Below, piece after piece: positions 50,501-58,707 of a stretch of 58,707 nucleotides of DNA. This stretch comes from Nocardioides sp. (GTDB lineage: Bacteria; Actinomycetota; Actinomycetes; Propionibacteriales; Nocardioidaceae). The stretch is taken from NCBI GenBank assembly GCA_025965125.1, contig JAOPXM010000205.1, positions 1 through 58,707 of the forward strand, given 5' to 3'. Below the pieces are notes generated by a model. It did not search any database. It saw only the letters and a program-made list of their open reading frames with translations, and had not been told where the DNA came from. The position numbers and the translations under genes were made by a program. How positions within the stretch are numbered: position 1 is the stretch's first letter; the number at the start of each line of letters is the position of its first letter.

Positions 50501-53078
50501 CCAGGTGCCAGTTCCGCGGCGTGGTCCCCGGTTCGAGCGTCGCGTTGACAGAGGTCGCGGTGCTGGTCCAGGTGTTGCCGGAGGTCAGGTACTGGCCGCT
50601 GTTGCGGTCCTGGATCTGCACCTGCACCCGGCCGACGCTGCCGGTGGCTACCCGCGCCGTACCGGTGATCGAGAACGGCGTGTTGTTCTCGACCACGCGG
50701 CCCTCGATGGGGGTCGTGATCGTGGTGTCCGGCAGCGCCGGTGGGAACGTCACCGTGTTGAAGTCGAAGAATCCGACGCGGCCGGTGCGCACACCGCCCT
50801 TGAACATGCCGTCGCCGCCGACGAACAAGCCGCGCGGCGTGGCCTCCATGGCCTTGTCACCCTCGAAGGAGTTGGACCCGTCAAGCGGGTACCACTCGAG
50901 CGACCTTCCGTCGGTGGGGTTCAGGGCCGCGATGTGGTCGCGGCGCACGACCTGGTCGCCGAGGCCGTAACCGGCCAAGCCCTGGCCGGTGCCGTAGCCG
51001 ACGTTGTCCAGGCCCGGCCACGGGTCGTCGGAGCTCGGCGACTCGATGAACCCGAAGTGCCCACCCACGTAGACCGCGACCTCGGTGATGGCCACCGAGT
51101 AGATGCTGTCGAAGTGACGGGCGATCCACAGCGGTTGGACGTCGGAGTCCTGGAGCGACGCGGCGTTGAGCGGGTAGGCGACCGCGGTGTCGCTGATCGG
51201 CGGCGCGTCGCCACCCGACCCACTCGAGACCACGAAGTACGAGTCGTCAGGGGCGATGTCGCCGGCGGCGATCCGGGTGACGCCACCGACGCGCGCCAGG
51301 TTGTTGTCCCACAGCTGGCTCCGCCAGGGCAGCAGTTGCTTGGTGCTTGTGTCGATGATGCCCATGCCGTAGCGGTCCTGACCGTCGATCTGCCGGCCGG
51401 TGTGCACGACGAGCAGCTTGCTGCCGTCGTGGGTGAGCTTGAGCTGCGGCACCCCGAGCTGGCCGTCGACGCCGATGCCTCCGGACAGCTGGTTGTCGAA
51501 GCTCTGGTCGACGACGCCGGACGCGGCGTTGACCGCAGCGAGGCCGGTCATGAGCGCGCCATTGATCCGCGTGAACCTGCCACCGACGTAGACGGTGTCG
51601 TTGCTGGCGGCCAGTGCGGTCACGGAGTTGTTGGTGCTGTTGGTGAAGCCGAACGTGGACAGCGGCGCACCGGTGGAGAGGTTCAGGCTCGCCACCTTCT
51701 GCTTGGCGACTCCGTTGACCGTGTTGAAGGAACCACCCACGAAGAGCTTGGTGCCGTCAGGGCTGGCCTCGACTGCGCTCACACCGCCGTTGAACGTCGG
51801 GCGGAAGCTGGTGTCGATCAAGCCAGAGGTGAGGTTGTACGACGCCAGGTTCGCCTGGTTGATGGTCGTCGTGGGGGCGATGGTGTTCGCGAGCGACGTG
51901 AAGGTGCCGGCGATGAACACGCGGTTCAGCGATGGCACGACCTCGATGTCCCAGATCTCGCCGTTGCTGATGCGCGGCGTGTTGTTCCGTGGCTTGTCCG
52001 GCACGAGGCGCGTGTGCCCCGGGACACCCTGGCCCCCGCCGCCGCCGCCGCCCACCGTCGGGTTGGCCGTCCGCGTCGCCGGTGCGGACGCGAGGCCCTG
52101 GTTGTCGGTGACCACGAGCGTGATCGTCTTGGCGCCGCTGGTGGCGTAGGTGTGGGTCGTGGACACGCCGGTGCCGGTGCCGCCGTCACCGAAGTCCCAC
52201 GCGTACGACGTGATGGTGCCGGGCGGGGTGTCGGAGGACCCCGACGCGTCGACCGTGCACGTCGCCTGTGGGCAGACGACGGTGAAGGACGCCACCGGCG
52301 CCACATTGGGGTTCGTCGTCTGGTCCGCCTGGAGCACGACGGTCCACATCGTCGCCTTGGCGGTCGACACCGCACTGGTGGCGGTGCGAGCGGTGGTCGG
52401 CCCGGTGCCCGACGGAGCGTTTGCGTCGGAGGCGATCGAGTTGATCCGCCCGGCCCCTGTTCCGGCCACGAAGGAGCGCTGGGTCTGCCCGGCCGGCAGG
52501 GCCCACCCGGTGGTCGTGCTCGAGGACTTGTCCGCCCAGTAGGAAACGACGTAGGAGCCTGCTGTCGCCACGGTGTCGACCGGGGTGGTGTGCGTGGCCC
52601 GGTTGACCGTCTCGGCGGCCGACGCGAACACGGCGACGGGGTCCGCCGCCGTACCGTCGTACGCCAGCAGGGTCAGCGTCGACTTGGTCGTGGCGGAGAA
52701 GGCGACGGCCGCGTTGGTCCCGGCGTCATTCGCCGCCGCGACCTTGCTGTAGAGGATGGTCTCGGTGTCGGTGCTCGACAACCGCGTGCCCTCGAGCGTC
52801 CAGCCCGCAGGTGCTGTTGTGACCGAAGCCAGGGCCTTGTTGCTGGTGACGAACAGCAGCATGCCGTCCGTCTCTCGGACGGACGCCGGGATGGTCACTC
52901 GGGCCGTGGGCTGGTTGAAGAACGCCTCGGCCGACGCGCGGAAGACGATGGTGTCGGCCGCGGCGGCGGGCGTTGCCGTCATGCCGACCACAGCGAACAG
53001 GGCAGCCACCATGGCGGCCACCGCCGCCACTGCCACCCTGCCGCACATCGAACGCGCGCCTGGCCCTGAAAGCATCAT
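47598..53078 (-). CDS. Very large secreted PKD/beta-propeller surface protein
   Basis: An 1826-aa exported protein. The signal peptide is VAVAAVAAMVAALFAVVGMT, cleaved near PAAAA (~41). Domain order: a module of about 210 residues (43-256) with SYVVSYWADKSSSTTTGW; one PKD domain (~257-340); a Gly-rich linker; a beta-propeller-like region (~360-790) with repeats such as KLFVGGSFNTVNG and VYVGGRFTRINGALMTGL; five Ig-like repeats sharing a RDxxTGRYLxxxGT pattern (~790-1370); and five PKD domains to the C-terminus (each with YSWxWGDG and GTYTITLT). There is no LPXTG or membrane anchor. It is probably an adhesin or matrix protein. Its upstream region (53079-53298) is shared with tauE-like transcription in the other direction. 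Confidence 0.9.
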   Translation of the reverse strand: MMLSGPGARSMCGRVAVAAVAAMVAALFAVVGMTATPAAAADTIVFRASAEAFFNQPTARVTIPASVRETDGMLLFVTSNKALASVTTAPAGWTLEGTRLSSTDTETILYSKVAAANDAGTNAAVAFSATTKSTLTLLAYDGTAADPVAVFASAAETVNRATHTTPVDTVATAGSYVVSYWADKSSSTTTGWALPAGQTQRSFVAGTGAGRINSIASDANAPSGTGPTTARTATSAVSTAKATMWTVVLQADQTTNPNVAPVASFTVVCPQATCTVDASGSSDTPPGTITSYAWDFGDGGTGTGVSTTHTYATSGAKTITLVVTDNQGLASAPATRTANPTVGGGGGGGQGVPGHTRLVPDKPRNNTPRISNGEIWDIEVVPSLNRVFIAGTFTSLANTIAPTTTINQANLASYNLTSGLIDTSFRPTFNGGVSAVEASPDGTKLFVGGSFNTVNGVAKQKVASLNLSTGAPLSTFGFTNSTNNSVTALAASNDTVYVGGRFTRINGALMTGLAAVNAASGVVDQSFDNQLSGGIGVDGQLGVPQLKLTHDGSKLLVVHTGRQIDGQDRYGMGIIDTSTKQLLPWRSQLWDNNLARVGGVTRIAAGDIAPDDSYFVVSSGSGGDAPPISDTAVAYPLNAASLQDSDVQPLWIARHFDSIYSVAITEVAVYVGGHFGFIESPSSDDPWPGLDNVGYGTGQGLAGYGLGDQVVRRDHIAALNPTDGRSLEWYPLDGSNSFEGDKAMEATPRGLFVGGDGMFKGGVRTGRVGFFDFNTVTFPPALPDTTITTPIEGRVVENNTPFSITGTARVATGSVGRVQVQIQDRNSGQYLTSGNTWTSTATSVNATLEPGTTPRNWHLDNRIVTTNRNLRVYAQAFTAATGGTGDSTRASKLFESFSTEDQTPTTSITGPNGIQTSTTFTMTGTANDDKGVNSLSYWFRDEQQRYLQADGTVSPIFNTFRGTPDVIGATSATWSYEVTLPHEGVWRGSATATDTIGQADLRSATRDWTVDSNAVSPTVAIEQPAPMTPPFTVPAVTVEAGGRLTFSGTAADDEGLKNVEITLRNSSTGEALRNDGTWGVGQAGIYRVSPVDIAGSTYNWTYTTPFNLSAGSYAFTVRATDDTDLTTSSTNQGRLTVNAQYAGDLAPDTTMSFTAPTDESFSVSFAGTATDDKGVASVRVALQDRDTGRYLQPNGTMNAAFATRDATLASPGAASTTWSLAITLPTAGNWTFTAIAYDSTGQQDPSTTGATGTYRFYPNDDPPSLSDTLGQPQSGASFNDGKIVVTGRAEDAPDANASIARVEVGIVNSAGQWMSSTGTFTSTAASYRTAFLNSPGSAGSNYSYTTPVIPAGTYTVRVRPIDVREQIGVERISTGVTVTTPPNNPPVASFTYSCNQNVCTFDGRGSTDENASSLTYSWTFGTQGTATGPLPTKTFTAPGTFPVTLTVRDEWTLTNTSAPQNVTIVEPSGNSAPVPTFAQNCQGLTCSVSSQGTTDPNTGDTIAYSWNWGDGTTPSTGAAPAAHVYAAAGTYTITLTTTDGWGKSASTTRSVTLSEPANNTAPSVTFTVSCSSFTVCLGNSAGTTDAQGDALKYSWTWGDLTTASTTANPSHTYATPGTYTIVLTVTDVWGKAGTATHDVTITEPASNNAPTAVIATTSACSAITTCAMSGTGSSDPDSAAGDGIRNYVWNWGDGTPDTTATTANTSHVYQFAGTYTVTLRVLDKWGHTSAPVTRSMTTQPEPAGNTPPTATFTTSCNARTCAMNSTGTSDPDGIRSYSYDWGDGTAFGTTASSSHTYTAAGTYTITLTVTDNWGRATTVTRQVTVT

Positions 53079-53193
53079 CCTTGAACTCCCTCACAACGGC
53101 GCCCATGGCGACCAGATGGGCCCTCTCAAGAGGGGCCTCAGATGCCGAACCTAGGCAGGTCCGGAGTGGGTCGAGATGGGTCGAGGACGCTTT

Positions 53194-53207
53194 CCCCGAT
53201 ATCGGTG
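53194..53207. promoter_or_regulatory. AT-cored palindrome in the divergent promoter region
   Basis: CCCCGATATCGGTG, with the perfect inner palindrome CCGATATCGG, between the large PKD gene (116 bp upstream of its start) and the TauE-like gene (91 bp upstream). TAGGTT on the minus strand near 53143-53148 could be the -10 box of the PKD gene. Confidence 0.35.
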
Positions 53208-53298
53208 AAGATGGGCCCGCAGGGGGCCACCGACGCTGCTGCTGCCGGTCAGTAGACCCACCCGGTCACTTCCGCAGCTCCGCAAATCGAAGGCAGTC

Positions 53299-54327
53299 AT
53301 GGGCCACCTCTTGACCACCACGTTCCCAGCCGTCCTGGCGGCGGGCTTCCTCGTCGGTGTCGTCGTCGGCCTCACCGGAATGGGCGGCGGCGCCCTGATG
53401 ACGCCGGCTCTGATCTTCCTCGGCGTGGGCGACGCCGCGACCGTCGTGACCGCCGACCTGACCGCGGCCGCCGTCTACAAGACCGGCGGCGCCCTCGTCC
53501 ACAGGCGCGAGGGGTCACCCAACATGGCGATGGCCAAGTGGTTGGTGATCGGCTCGGTCCCGATGGCGCTGCTCGGGCCGTACCTGATCAACTCGCTCGC
53601 TCCGCCCGGCGACCTCGACCGGACGCTCAAGCTCTGCATCGGCTTCGCACTGCTCTTTGCGGCGGTCACCTACGCGCTTCGCCTCTACGTCAACCTGCTG
53701 CGGATGCGCAGCGGGAACCACACGGACGATGACACCCCGACCGTCCGGCCTCTCCCCACGCTGCTCGTCGGCGCCGTCGGCGGGCTGCTGGTCGGCATCA
53801 CCAGCGTCGGCTCCGGCTCCGTCATCATGATCGCCCTGCTGATGCTCTACCCCGGGCTCTCGGCGGTGCGGCTGGTCGGCACCGACCTGGTCCAGGCCGT
53901 CCCGCTGGTGCTCGCGGCTGCGATCTCCAACATCGCGCTGCACGGGCTCGACTGGGCCGTCACCATCCCCCTGATCGCCGGCTCCCTCCCCGGCACGATT
54001 CTCGGCAGCCTGATCGCGCCCCGGGTGCCTCAGTCGATCATCCGACGCGGCATCGTGGTGGTGCTCACGATGTCGGGGGTAGCGCTCCTGGACAAGGCGG
54101 GCTGGGCGCCGCTGGGTGCGGGCGAGGACGACACCCACCCGCTCCTCATCGGCCTCGTGGGGGTGGCCATGCTGGCGCTGGTGCCCCTGGTCTGGGGGGT
54201 CGTGCGCCGCACCACCGGGCTGCCCATGTTCGGCTCGCCCACGGTCGCCCAGGTCGAGAATCCGTCGTACCGCCCCGGCGGGTGGCGAGTGGCCCCTGCC
54301 ACGACGATCAAGCCCGGAACCGGGTAG
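53299..54327 (+). CDS. TauE/SafE family anion (sulfite/sulfonate) permease
   Basis: A 342-aa membrane protein with about eight helices arranged as two repeats. Each repeat begins with the family's Gly-rich loop: VGLTGMGGGALMTPALIFLG near residue 24 and VGITSVGSGSVIMIALLMLY near residue 165. TauE/SafE proteins move sulfite, sulfonates or sulfoacetate, though many have unassigned anions. A 40-residue cytoplasmic tail ends the protein. Its presence beside a locus with four sulfotransferases could reflect sulfur handling for sulfation (inference; distance 12 kb). The start at 53299 has AAGG seven nt upstream. Confidence 0.9.
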   Translation: MGHLLTTTFPAVLAAGFLVGVVVGLTGMGGGALMTPALIFLGVGDAATVVTADLTAAAVYKTGGALVHRREGSPNMAMAKWLVIGSVPMALLGPYLINSLAPPGDLDRTLKLCIGFALLFAAVTYALRLYVNLLRMRSGNHTDDDTPTVRPLPTLLVGAVGGLLVGITSVGSGSVIMIALLMLYPGLSAVRLVGTDLVQAVPLVLAAAISNIALHGLDWAVTIPLIAGSLPGTILGSLIAPRVPQSIIRRGIVVVLTMSGVALLDKAGWAPLGAGEDDTHPLLIGLVGVAMLALVPLVWGVVRRTTGLPMFGSPTVAQVENPSYRPGGWRVAPATTIKPGTG

Positions 54328-54340
54328 TCGACTTCTGCGT

Positions 54341-54354
54341 CCCCAATTCTGGTC
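54341..54354. promoter_or_regulatory. AT-cored palindromic motif upstream of the second large PKD gene
   Basis: CCCCAATTCTGGTC, 110 bp before the preferred GTG at 54465. It is a half-strict relative of the CCCC-N5-GGGG sites (left half perfect, right half TGGT). Confidence 0.35.
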
Positions 54355-54464
54355 AGACCCGCTCGGGTATCTCCCACCGTCGTCGTCAGTGGTCTCAGAT
54401 GAACTCGGAATCCCGACCTGACGCTCCGGGAACTGGCCCTGCTCCTTCACAGCCTGGAGACACC

Positions 54465-57400
54465 GTGCAGCTACGACAGATCCTCGCCACTGTCTCGGGC
54501 CTTGCACTGACCATCTCGATCCTTGTTCTCGGGACCACCTACGCCGACGCGGGAGCAGCCGCCGCAGTTGCGGCTGCTCCTGCGGCTGATGCCCCGGTGG
54601 TCCCGCCGGCCGCCGACCGGATGCCCGGCGATGTCCCCACCAAGAAGACACCGTGGGTGCTCGACGGCGAGGTCACCAAGGTCATCCAGGTCGGAAACGT
54701 GATGATCGCCGGCGGCCTGTTCACCCAGGTGGCCGACCCGATGAACGGCACACCGTACTCCCGGCAGAACCTCTTCGCGTTCGATGCGACCACCGGTCTG
54801 GTGAGCCAGACCTTCAACCCCACTGTCGACGGTCAGGTGCAGCAGCTGCTGCCCGGCCCAACGGCCGACACGGTGTACGTCGCGGGTGACTTCACCAAGA
54901 TCAACGGCAAGGGCCCGAACCACCTCCAGCTGATCAACGTCAACACCGGTCAGGCCGTGACGTCGTTCAAGGCGCCGTCGACCGGCGGGGGCATCGAGAC
55001 GATGGAGCTGCTGCCGAACAACCGGCTGTTCATCGGCGGGTTCTTCACCACGATCGGCGCAGGCCCCCACGGTCAGCTGGCCACGCTCAACGCCACGACC
55101 GGCGCCCTGGACCCCTTTATGGACCTCACGGTCGCACAGCATCACAACACGGGCTCGGGCGCGAAGGCGCCGATCGGGCCACGCGAGTCAGGGGTCACAC
55201 CCGCGGGCGACCGCCTCATCGTGACCGGGAACTTCCGCACCGTCGGCGGCCTGGCCCGCGACCAGATCGTGATGATCGACCTGACCGGCGCAAACGCCAC
55301 CGTGTCGACGACCTGGAACACCACGCTCTACACGCCGATCTGCTCTCCCACCGCCTTCGACAGCTACATGCGCGACGTCGAGATGTCCCCCGACGGGTCG
55401 TTCTTCGTGGTCGCCAGCACCGGCGGCCCGCACAGCGGCACGCTGTGTGACACCGCTGCGCGCTTCGAGACGTACGCCGCCGGCACCGCACTCACCCCGA
55501 CCTGGACCGACACGTCCGGCGGCGACACCCTCTGGGGCGTCGAGGTCACCCAGTCGGCCGTCTACGTCGGCGGGCACCAGCGCTGGATGAACAACCCCAA
55601 CGGCTCCGACCGTGCTGCCCAGGGTGCTGTCCCGCGGCCAGGACTGGTGGCGCTGGACCCGCAGAGCGGCATCCCGCTGAAGTGGAACGCCGGCCGCAAC
55701 CCGCGGGGCGAGGCGGCGTATGAGATCTACGAGACCGACGCCGGCGTCTGGGTCGTCAGCGACACCGACTGGATCGGCGACCGCCGCTACCAGCGTCCCC
55801 GGATCGCGTTCTTCCCCTACAGCGAGGGCTCCAACACCGCGTCCAAGAACTCCGGCTCGCTTCCCGGCAACGTCTACATAGCGTCGCCCAACTCGAACGC
55901 CACCGTGCTCTACCGGGTCAACGCGGGTGGCGCGAGCATCGCCGCCACCGACGGCGGCCCGGACTGGGCGGTGGACACCAGCGCCGCGCCGAGTGCACTG
56001 CACAACACGGGTGGGGCGGTCGCGTCGTACAGCAGCAACGTCACCGGGACCGTCAACGTGCCGGCGTCGACACCGATCACGGTCTTCAACACCGAGCGCA
56101 ACGACCCCACCGGCGGCAACGAGATGCAGTGGTCGCTCCCGGTCCCCGTGGGCCAGCAGGTCCAGGTGCGGCTCTACATGGCCAACCGGGGCACGTTCGT
56201 CATCCCGGCTCACAAGTTCAACGTCACCATCGACGGCGTCGCGAAGCTCTCGAACTACGACCTCGCAGCTGACGCCGGAGGCAACAACCGCGGCATCATG
56301 AAGGCCTTCGACATCACCAGCGACGGCACCGTCAACGTCGACTTCGCCCACCTCCCTAGTGGCAACAACCCGTTGGTGAACGCGATCGAGATCGTCAGGA
56401 CCTCCAGCCTGCCGAACGCCACGGCGGCCAACGTGGTCAGGTATGACGGCACGACCGTCAACTCGCAGACCCTGACGGCGACCTCGAACTTCGACTGGAC
56501 CAACGTCCGCGGCGCCGTGATGATCGGCCGGACGCTGTTCTACGGCCAGACCGACGCGTTCTTGTACCGCCGCTCGTTCGACGGCGTGAGCTTCGGTGCC
56601 GCGACCCAGGTGAACCCGTACATCGACCCGCTCTGGAACACCGTCGAGACCGGCAGCGGCCCGGCCGGCCAGACCTACGTCGGCGTGCTGCCGACCTGGT
56701 ACAGCCAGCTGAGCACGATCACCGGGATGTTCTACTCCAACGGCCGGATCTACTACACCCGCACCGGCCTGAACTCCCTGTACTGGCGCTGGTTCTCCCC
56801 CGACAGCGGCATCGTCGGCGGCATCGAGAACACCGTGGCCGGCGGCAACGTCACGTGGAGCAGCACCAAGGGGATGTTCCTCAACGGGACAAACCTGTAC
56901 GTCGTCAACTCGACCAACGGACAACTGCTCAGGATCGGCTTCGTCAACGGCGCGCCAGCCGGCACGTCGACCGTGGCCGACACCACGACGGACTGGCGCG
57001 GCAAGGCGTTGTTCCTCGCGTCGGTGCTGCCCAACGCCGCGCCTTCGGCCGCCTTCACCTGGGACTGCAGCGGCATCTCGTGCAACTTCGACGGGACCGG
57101 GTCGACGGACACCGACGGGACCATCCAGTCCTACGAGTGGACCTTCGGCGACGGCGACGAGGCAGGCAGCGCCATGCCGCAGAAGGACTACCTGGCGACC
57201 GGGACGTACGACGTCACGCTCTCCGTCACCGACGACGGTGGGCTCACCACGTCGGTCACCCATCAGGTGTCCGTCGTGAAGCCCAATGTGCCGCCGAACG
57301 CTGCCTTCACCACGACGTGCACCTTCCTCGCCTGCGACTTCGACGCCACCACGTCGACGGACAGCGACGGAACCGTCGACAGCTACGCGTGGGACTTCGG

Positions 57401-58707
57401 TGACGGCGCCACCGGCACCGGAAGCACAGCGAACCACGTCTACCAGGACCCGGGCACCTACACCATCTCGCTGGTCGTCACCGACAACCAGGCGGCAACC
57501 GACGATGCCTCCTCGACGCAGGTCGTGGTGGGCGCACCGGTGGCCAGCACCGTGTCCTACGTCGGCGGTGCGGTCAACCAGGGCAACGTCACGACCCCCA
57601 ATGTGACGACGCCGCCCACGATCTCGGCCGGCGATCGAATGGTCATGGTGCTGACTCTGAACGCCAGCACCCGGGTGCTCTCCGACCCGACCGGGGTGAC
57701 CGGCTGGACCGTGCTCGGCACCACCACGTCCGGCAGCATGCAGACGCGGGTCTACACCAAGACCGCCACCGCGGACGACGCGAACAAGAAGGTCATCGTG
57801 ACCCTGGACGCGGCCGCCAAGTACACGATGACCGTGGCCGACTACTCGGGCGTGCGCGCCGGATCCATCGTCTACGCCGACTTCGCCGAGACGGTGACTC
57901 GAGCCGGCCACGCGACGCCGGTCGTCGACGCGCCCGCCGGCTCGTGGGTCGTGTCGTACTGGGCAGACAAGACCTCCACGACGACCGGCTTCGCGCTCCC
58001 CGGCTCGGTGACCGGCCGCCACGCCCTCTGCAGCACCGGCACGGGTCACGTCTGCAGCTCGCTGGCCGACTCCAACGGCGCGGTGCCGACGGGCCAGTAC
58101 GGCGGCCTCGTGGCCACTGCGGACACCGCCACCAACAACGCGACGAGCTGGTCGATCATCCTGCGCACGATCGAGGCGAACCAGGCCCCGACGGCGGCGT
58201 TCACCTACACCTGCGACGGCACGGACTGCGACTTCGACGGCACCAGCTCGAGCGACCCCGACGGTTCCGTGGTCTCGTACGCGTGGGACTTCGGTGACGG
58301 CGGCACCGCCGTCGGCGCGACCGCTGGCCATGACTTCCTGACCTCCGGGTCCCGCGACGTCACGCTGACGGTGACCGACGACGAAGGGACTCCGGGATCG
58401 GTCGTCATCCCGGTCTCGGTGGTGCGCAACAACGCTTCGCCGACGGCGTCGTTCACGGCGAGCTGCACGTTCCTCAGCTGCAGCTTCGACGCGAACGCGT
58501 CCGGAGACAGCGACGGCAGCGTCACGTCGTACGCCTGGGACTTCGGCGACGGTGGGACCGACACCACGACAGGTGTGTCGCCGAACCACACCTACGCCGC
58601 CGGCGGCCCGTACGTCGTGACCCTCACGGTGACGGACAACGACAACGGCACGGGCAGCACGAGCCGCAACATCTCGCCGGTCGCGGTCCGCCCGATCGCG
58701 TTGGTGG
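54465..58707 (+). CDS. Second very large secreted beta-propeller/malectin/PKD protein, 3' part cut by the window edge
   Basis: Open from the GTG at 54465 (GGAG six nt upstream) for 1414 codons to the edge; an ATG at 54399 would add 22 residues. A signal peptide (ILATVSGLALTISILVLGTT) is followed by a beta-propeller-like region (~50-470; VTKVIQVGNVMIAGGLFTQV and TVYVAGDFTKINGKG). A malectin-like glycan-binding domain spans ~482-645 (TDGGPDWAVDTSA ... FNVTIDGVAKLSNYDL). A second propeller-like part (~650-855) and two PKD domains (~859-1024) follow. Next comes the same ~210-residue module found at the N-terminus of the other large protein (~1029-1238; WVVSYWADKTSTTTGFALPG), then two more PKD domains. 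It is probably a cell-surface or matrix protein that binds polysaccharide. Confidence 0.88.
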   Translation, partial: MQLRQILATVSGLALTISILVLGTTYADAGAAAAVAAAPAADAPVVPPAADRMPGDVPTKKTPWVLDGEVTKVIQVGNVMIAGGLFTQVADPMNGTPYSRQNLFAFDATTGLVSQTFNPTVDGQVQQLLPGPTADTVYVAGDFTKINGKGPNHLQLINVNTGQAVTSFKAPSTGGGIETMELLPNNRLFIGGFFTTIGAGPHGQLATLNATTGALDPFMDLTVAQHHNTGSGAKAPIGPRESGVTPAGDRLIVTGNFRTVGGLARDQIVMIDLTGANATVSTTWNTTLYTPICSPTAFDSYMRDVEMSPDGSFFVVASTGGPHSGTLCDTAARFETYAAGTALTPTWTDTSGGDTLWGVEVTQSAVYVGGHQRWMNNPNGSDRAAQGAVPRPGLVALDPQSGIPLKWNAGRNPRGEAAYEIYETDAGVWVVSDTDWIGDRRYQRPRIAFFPYSEGSNTASKNSGSLPGNVYIASPNSNATVLYRVNAGGASIAATDGGPDWAVDTSAAPSALHNTGGAVASYSSNVTGTVNVPASTPITVFNTERNDPTGGNEMQWSLPVPVGQQVQVRLYMANRGTFVIPAHKFNVTIDGVAKLSNYDLAADAGGNNRGIMKAFDITSDGTVNVDFAHLPSGNNPLVNAIEIVRTSSLPNATAANVVRYDGTTVNSQTLTATSNFDWTNVRGAVMIGRTLFYGQTDAFLYRRSFDGVSFGAATQVNPYIDPLWNTVETGSGPAGQTYVGVLPTWYSQLSTITGMFYSNGRIYYTRTGLNSLYWRWFSPDSGIVGGIENTVAGGNVTWSSTKGMFLNGTNLYVVNSTNGQLLRIGFVNGAPAGTSTVADTTTDWRGKALFLASVLPNAAPSAAFTWDCSGISCNFDGTGSTDTDGTIQSYEWTFGDGDEAGSAMPQKDYLATGTYDVTLSVTDDGGLTTSVTHQVSVVKPNVPPNAAFTTTCTFLACDFDATTSTDSDGTVDSYAWDFGDGATGTGSTANHVYQDPGTYTISLVVTDNQAATDDASSTQVVVGAPVASTVSYVGGAVNQGNVTTPNVTTPPTISAGDRMVMVLTLNASTRVLSDPTGVTGWTVLGTTTSGSMQTRVYTKTATADDANKKVIVTLDAAAKYTMTVADYSGVRAGSIVYADFAETVTRAGHATPVVDAPAGSWVVSYWADKTSTTTGFALPGSVTGRHALCSTGTGHVCSSLADSNGAVPTGQYGGLVATADTATNNATSWSIILRTIEANQAPTAAFTYTCDGTDCDFDGTSSSDPDGSVVSYAWDFGDGGTAVGATAGHDFLTSGSRDVTLTVTDDEGTPGSVVIPVSVVRNNASPTASFTASCTFLSCSFDANASGDSDGSVTSYAWDFGDGGTDTTTGVSPNHTYAAGGPYVVTLTVTDNDNGTGSTSRNISPVAVRPIALV

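Noticed and set aside
47694-53069. A 1791-codon open frame antisense to the large PKD gene
   Set aside because: Composition is dominated by Arg, Gly, Val and Ala with no motifs, while the minus strand encodes clear PKD and propeller repeats with a signal peptide.
55188-58589. A 1133-codon open frame on the minus strand opposite the second large PKD gene
   Set aside because: Same type of shadow; the plus-strand frame stays open from 54465 to the edge and carries malectin and PKD motifs in phase.

Overview
The window is high-GC DNA with dense genes, GTG starts and GTGA/ATGA gene overlaps, typical of an Actinomycetota chromosome. The gene content (Mfd, GlmU-Prs next to tRNA-Gln, Pth-RplY, and large PKD-domain surface proteins) fits a Nocardioidaceae-like soil or marine actinomycete. 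That placement is an inference, because no rRNA or other taxonomic marker is present.

Layout. 1-744: the start of a secreted beta-helix protein that runs off the left edge. 867-4460: mfd. 4609-7267: two tandem serpin lipoproteins; a 65-bp palindromic repeat lies between them and mfd. 7304-7717: a VOC protein. 7815-11241: a LuxR-type regulator with a degenerate receiver, divergent from a membrane histidine kinase and LuxR-type response regulator pair. 11268-12728: a polyprenyl-phosphate sugar transferase that would start exopolysaccharide synthesis. 12915-14066: a small membrane protein and a CysQ-like phosphatase. 14085-22646: mostly housekeeping (pth, rplY, an ABC exporter, prs, glmU, tRNA-Gln, an ATP-dependent DNA ligase).

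22669-41715 is a large polysaccharide locus. It holds a glycosyltransferase-Stealth fusion, a GT2 enzyme, an Alg13/Alg14-like split glycosyltransferase, four PAPS-type sulfotransferases, a GDPD-like and a GH26-like secreted protein, a LamG lipoprotein, a Wzy-like polymerase, an APH-fold phosphotransferase, two Wzz-type proteins (one fused to a BY-kinase domain lacking its catalytic motifs) and a Wzx-like flippase. Most genes overlap the next by 4 bp.

41870-58707 holds secreted proteins: a CotH/LTD/FN3 protein, two tandem Tat-exported GH26-like paralogues, and two very large beta-propeller/PKD proteins that share a module in shuffled order. A broken PKD domain, a second copy of the 65-bp palindrome and a TauE/SafE permease lie between them.

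Working model (inference): the window encodes a sulfated, phosphate-modified exopolysaccharide with its own trimming enzymes and surface proteins. The sulfotransferases would release PAP, which the CysQ-like enzyme would remove. A 13-14 bp AT-cored palindrome, strict form CCCC-N5-GGGG, recurs upstream of these dispersed units and upstream of the regulators, suggesting one regulon that I do not recognise.
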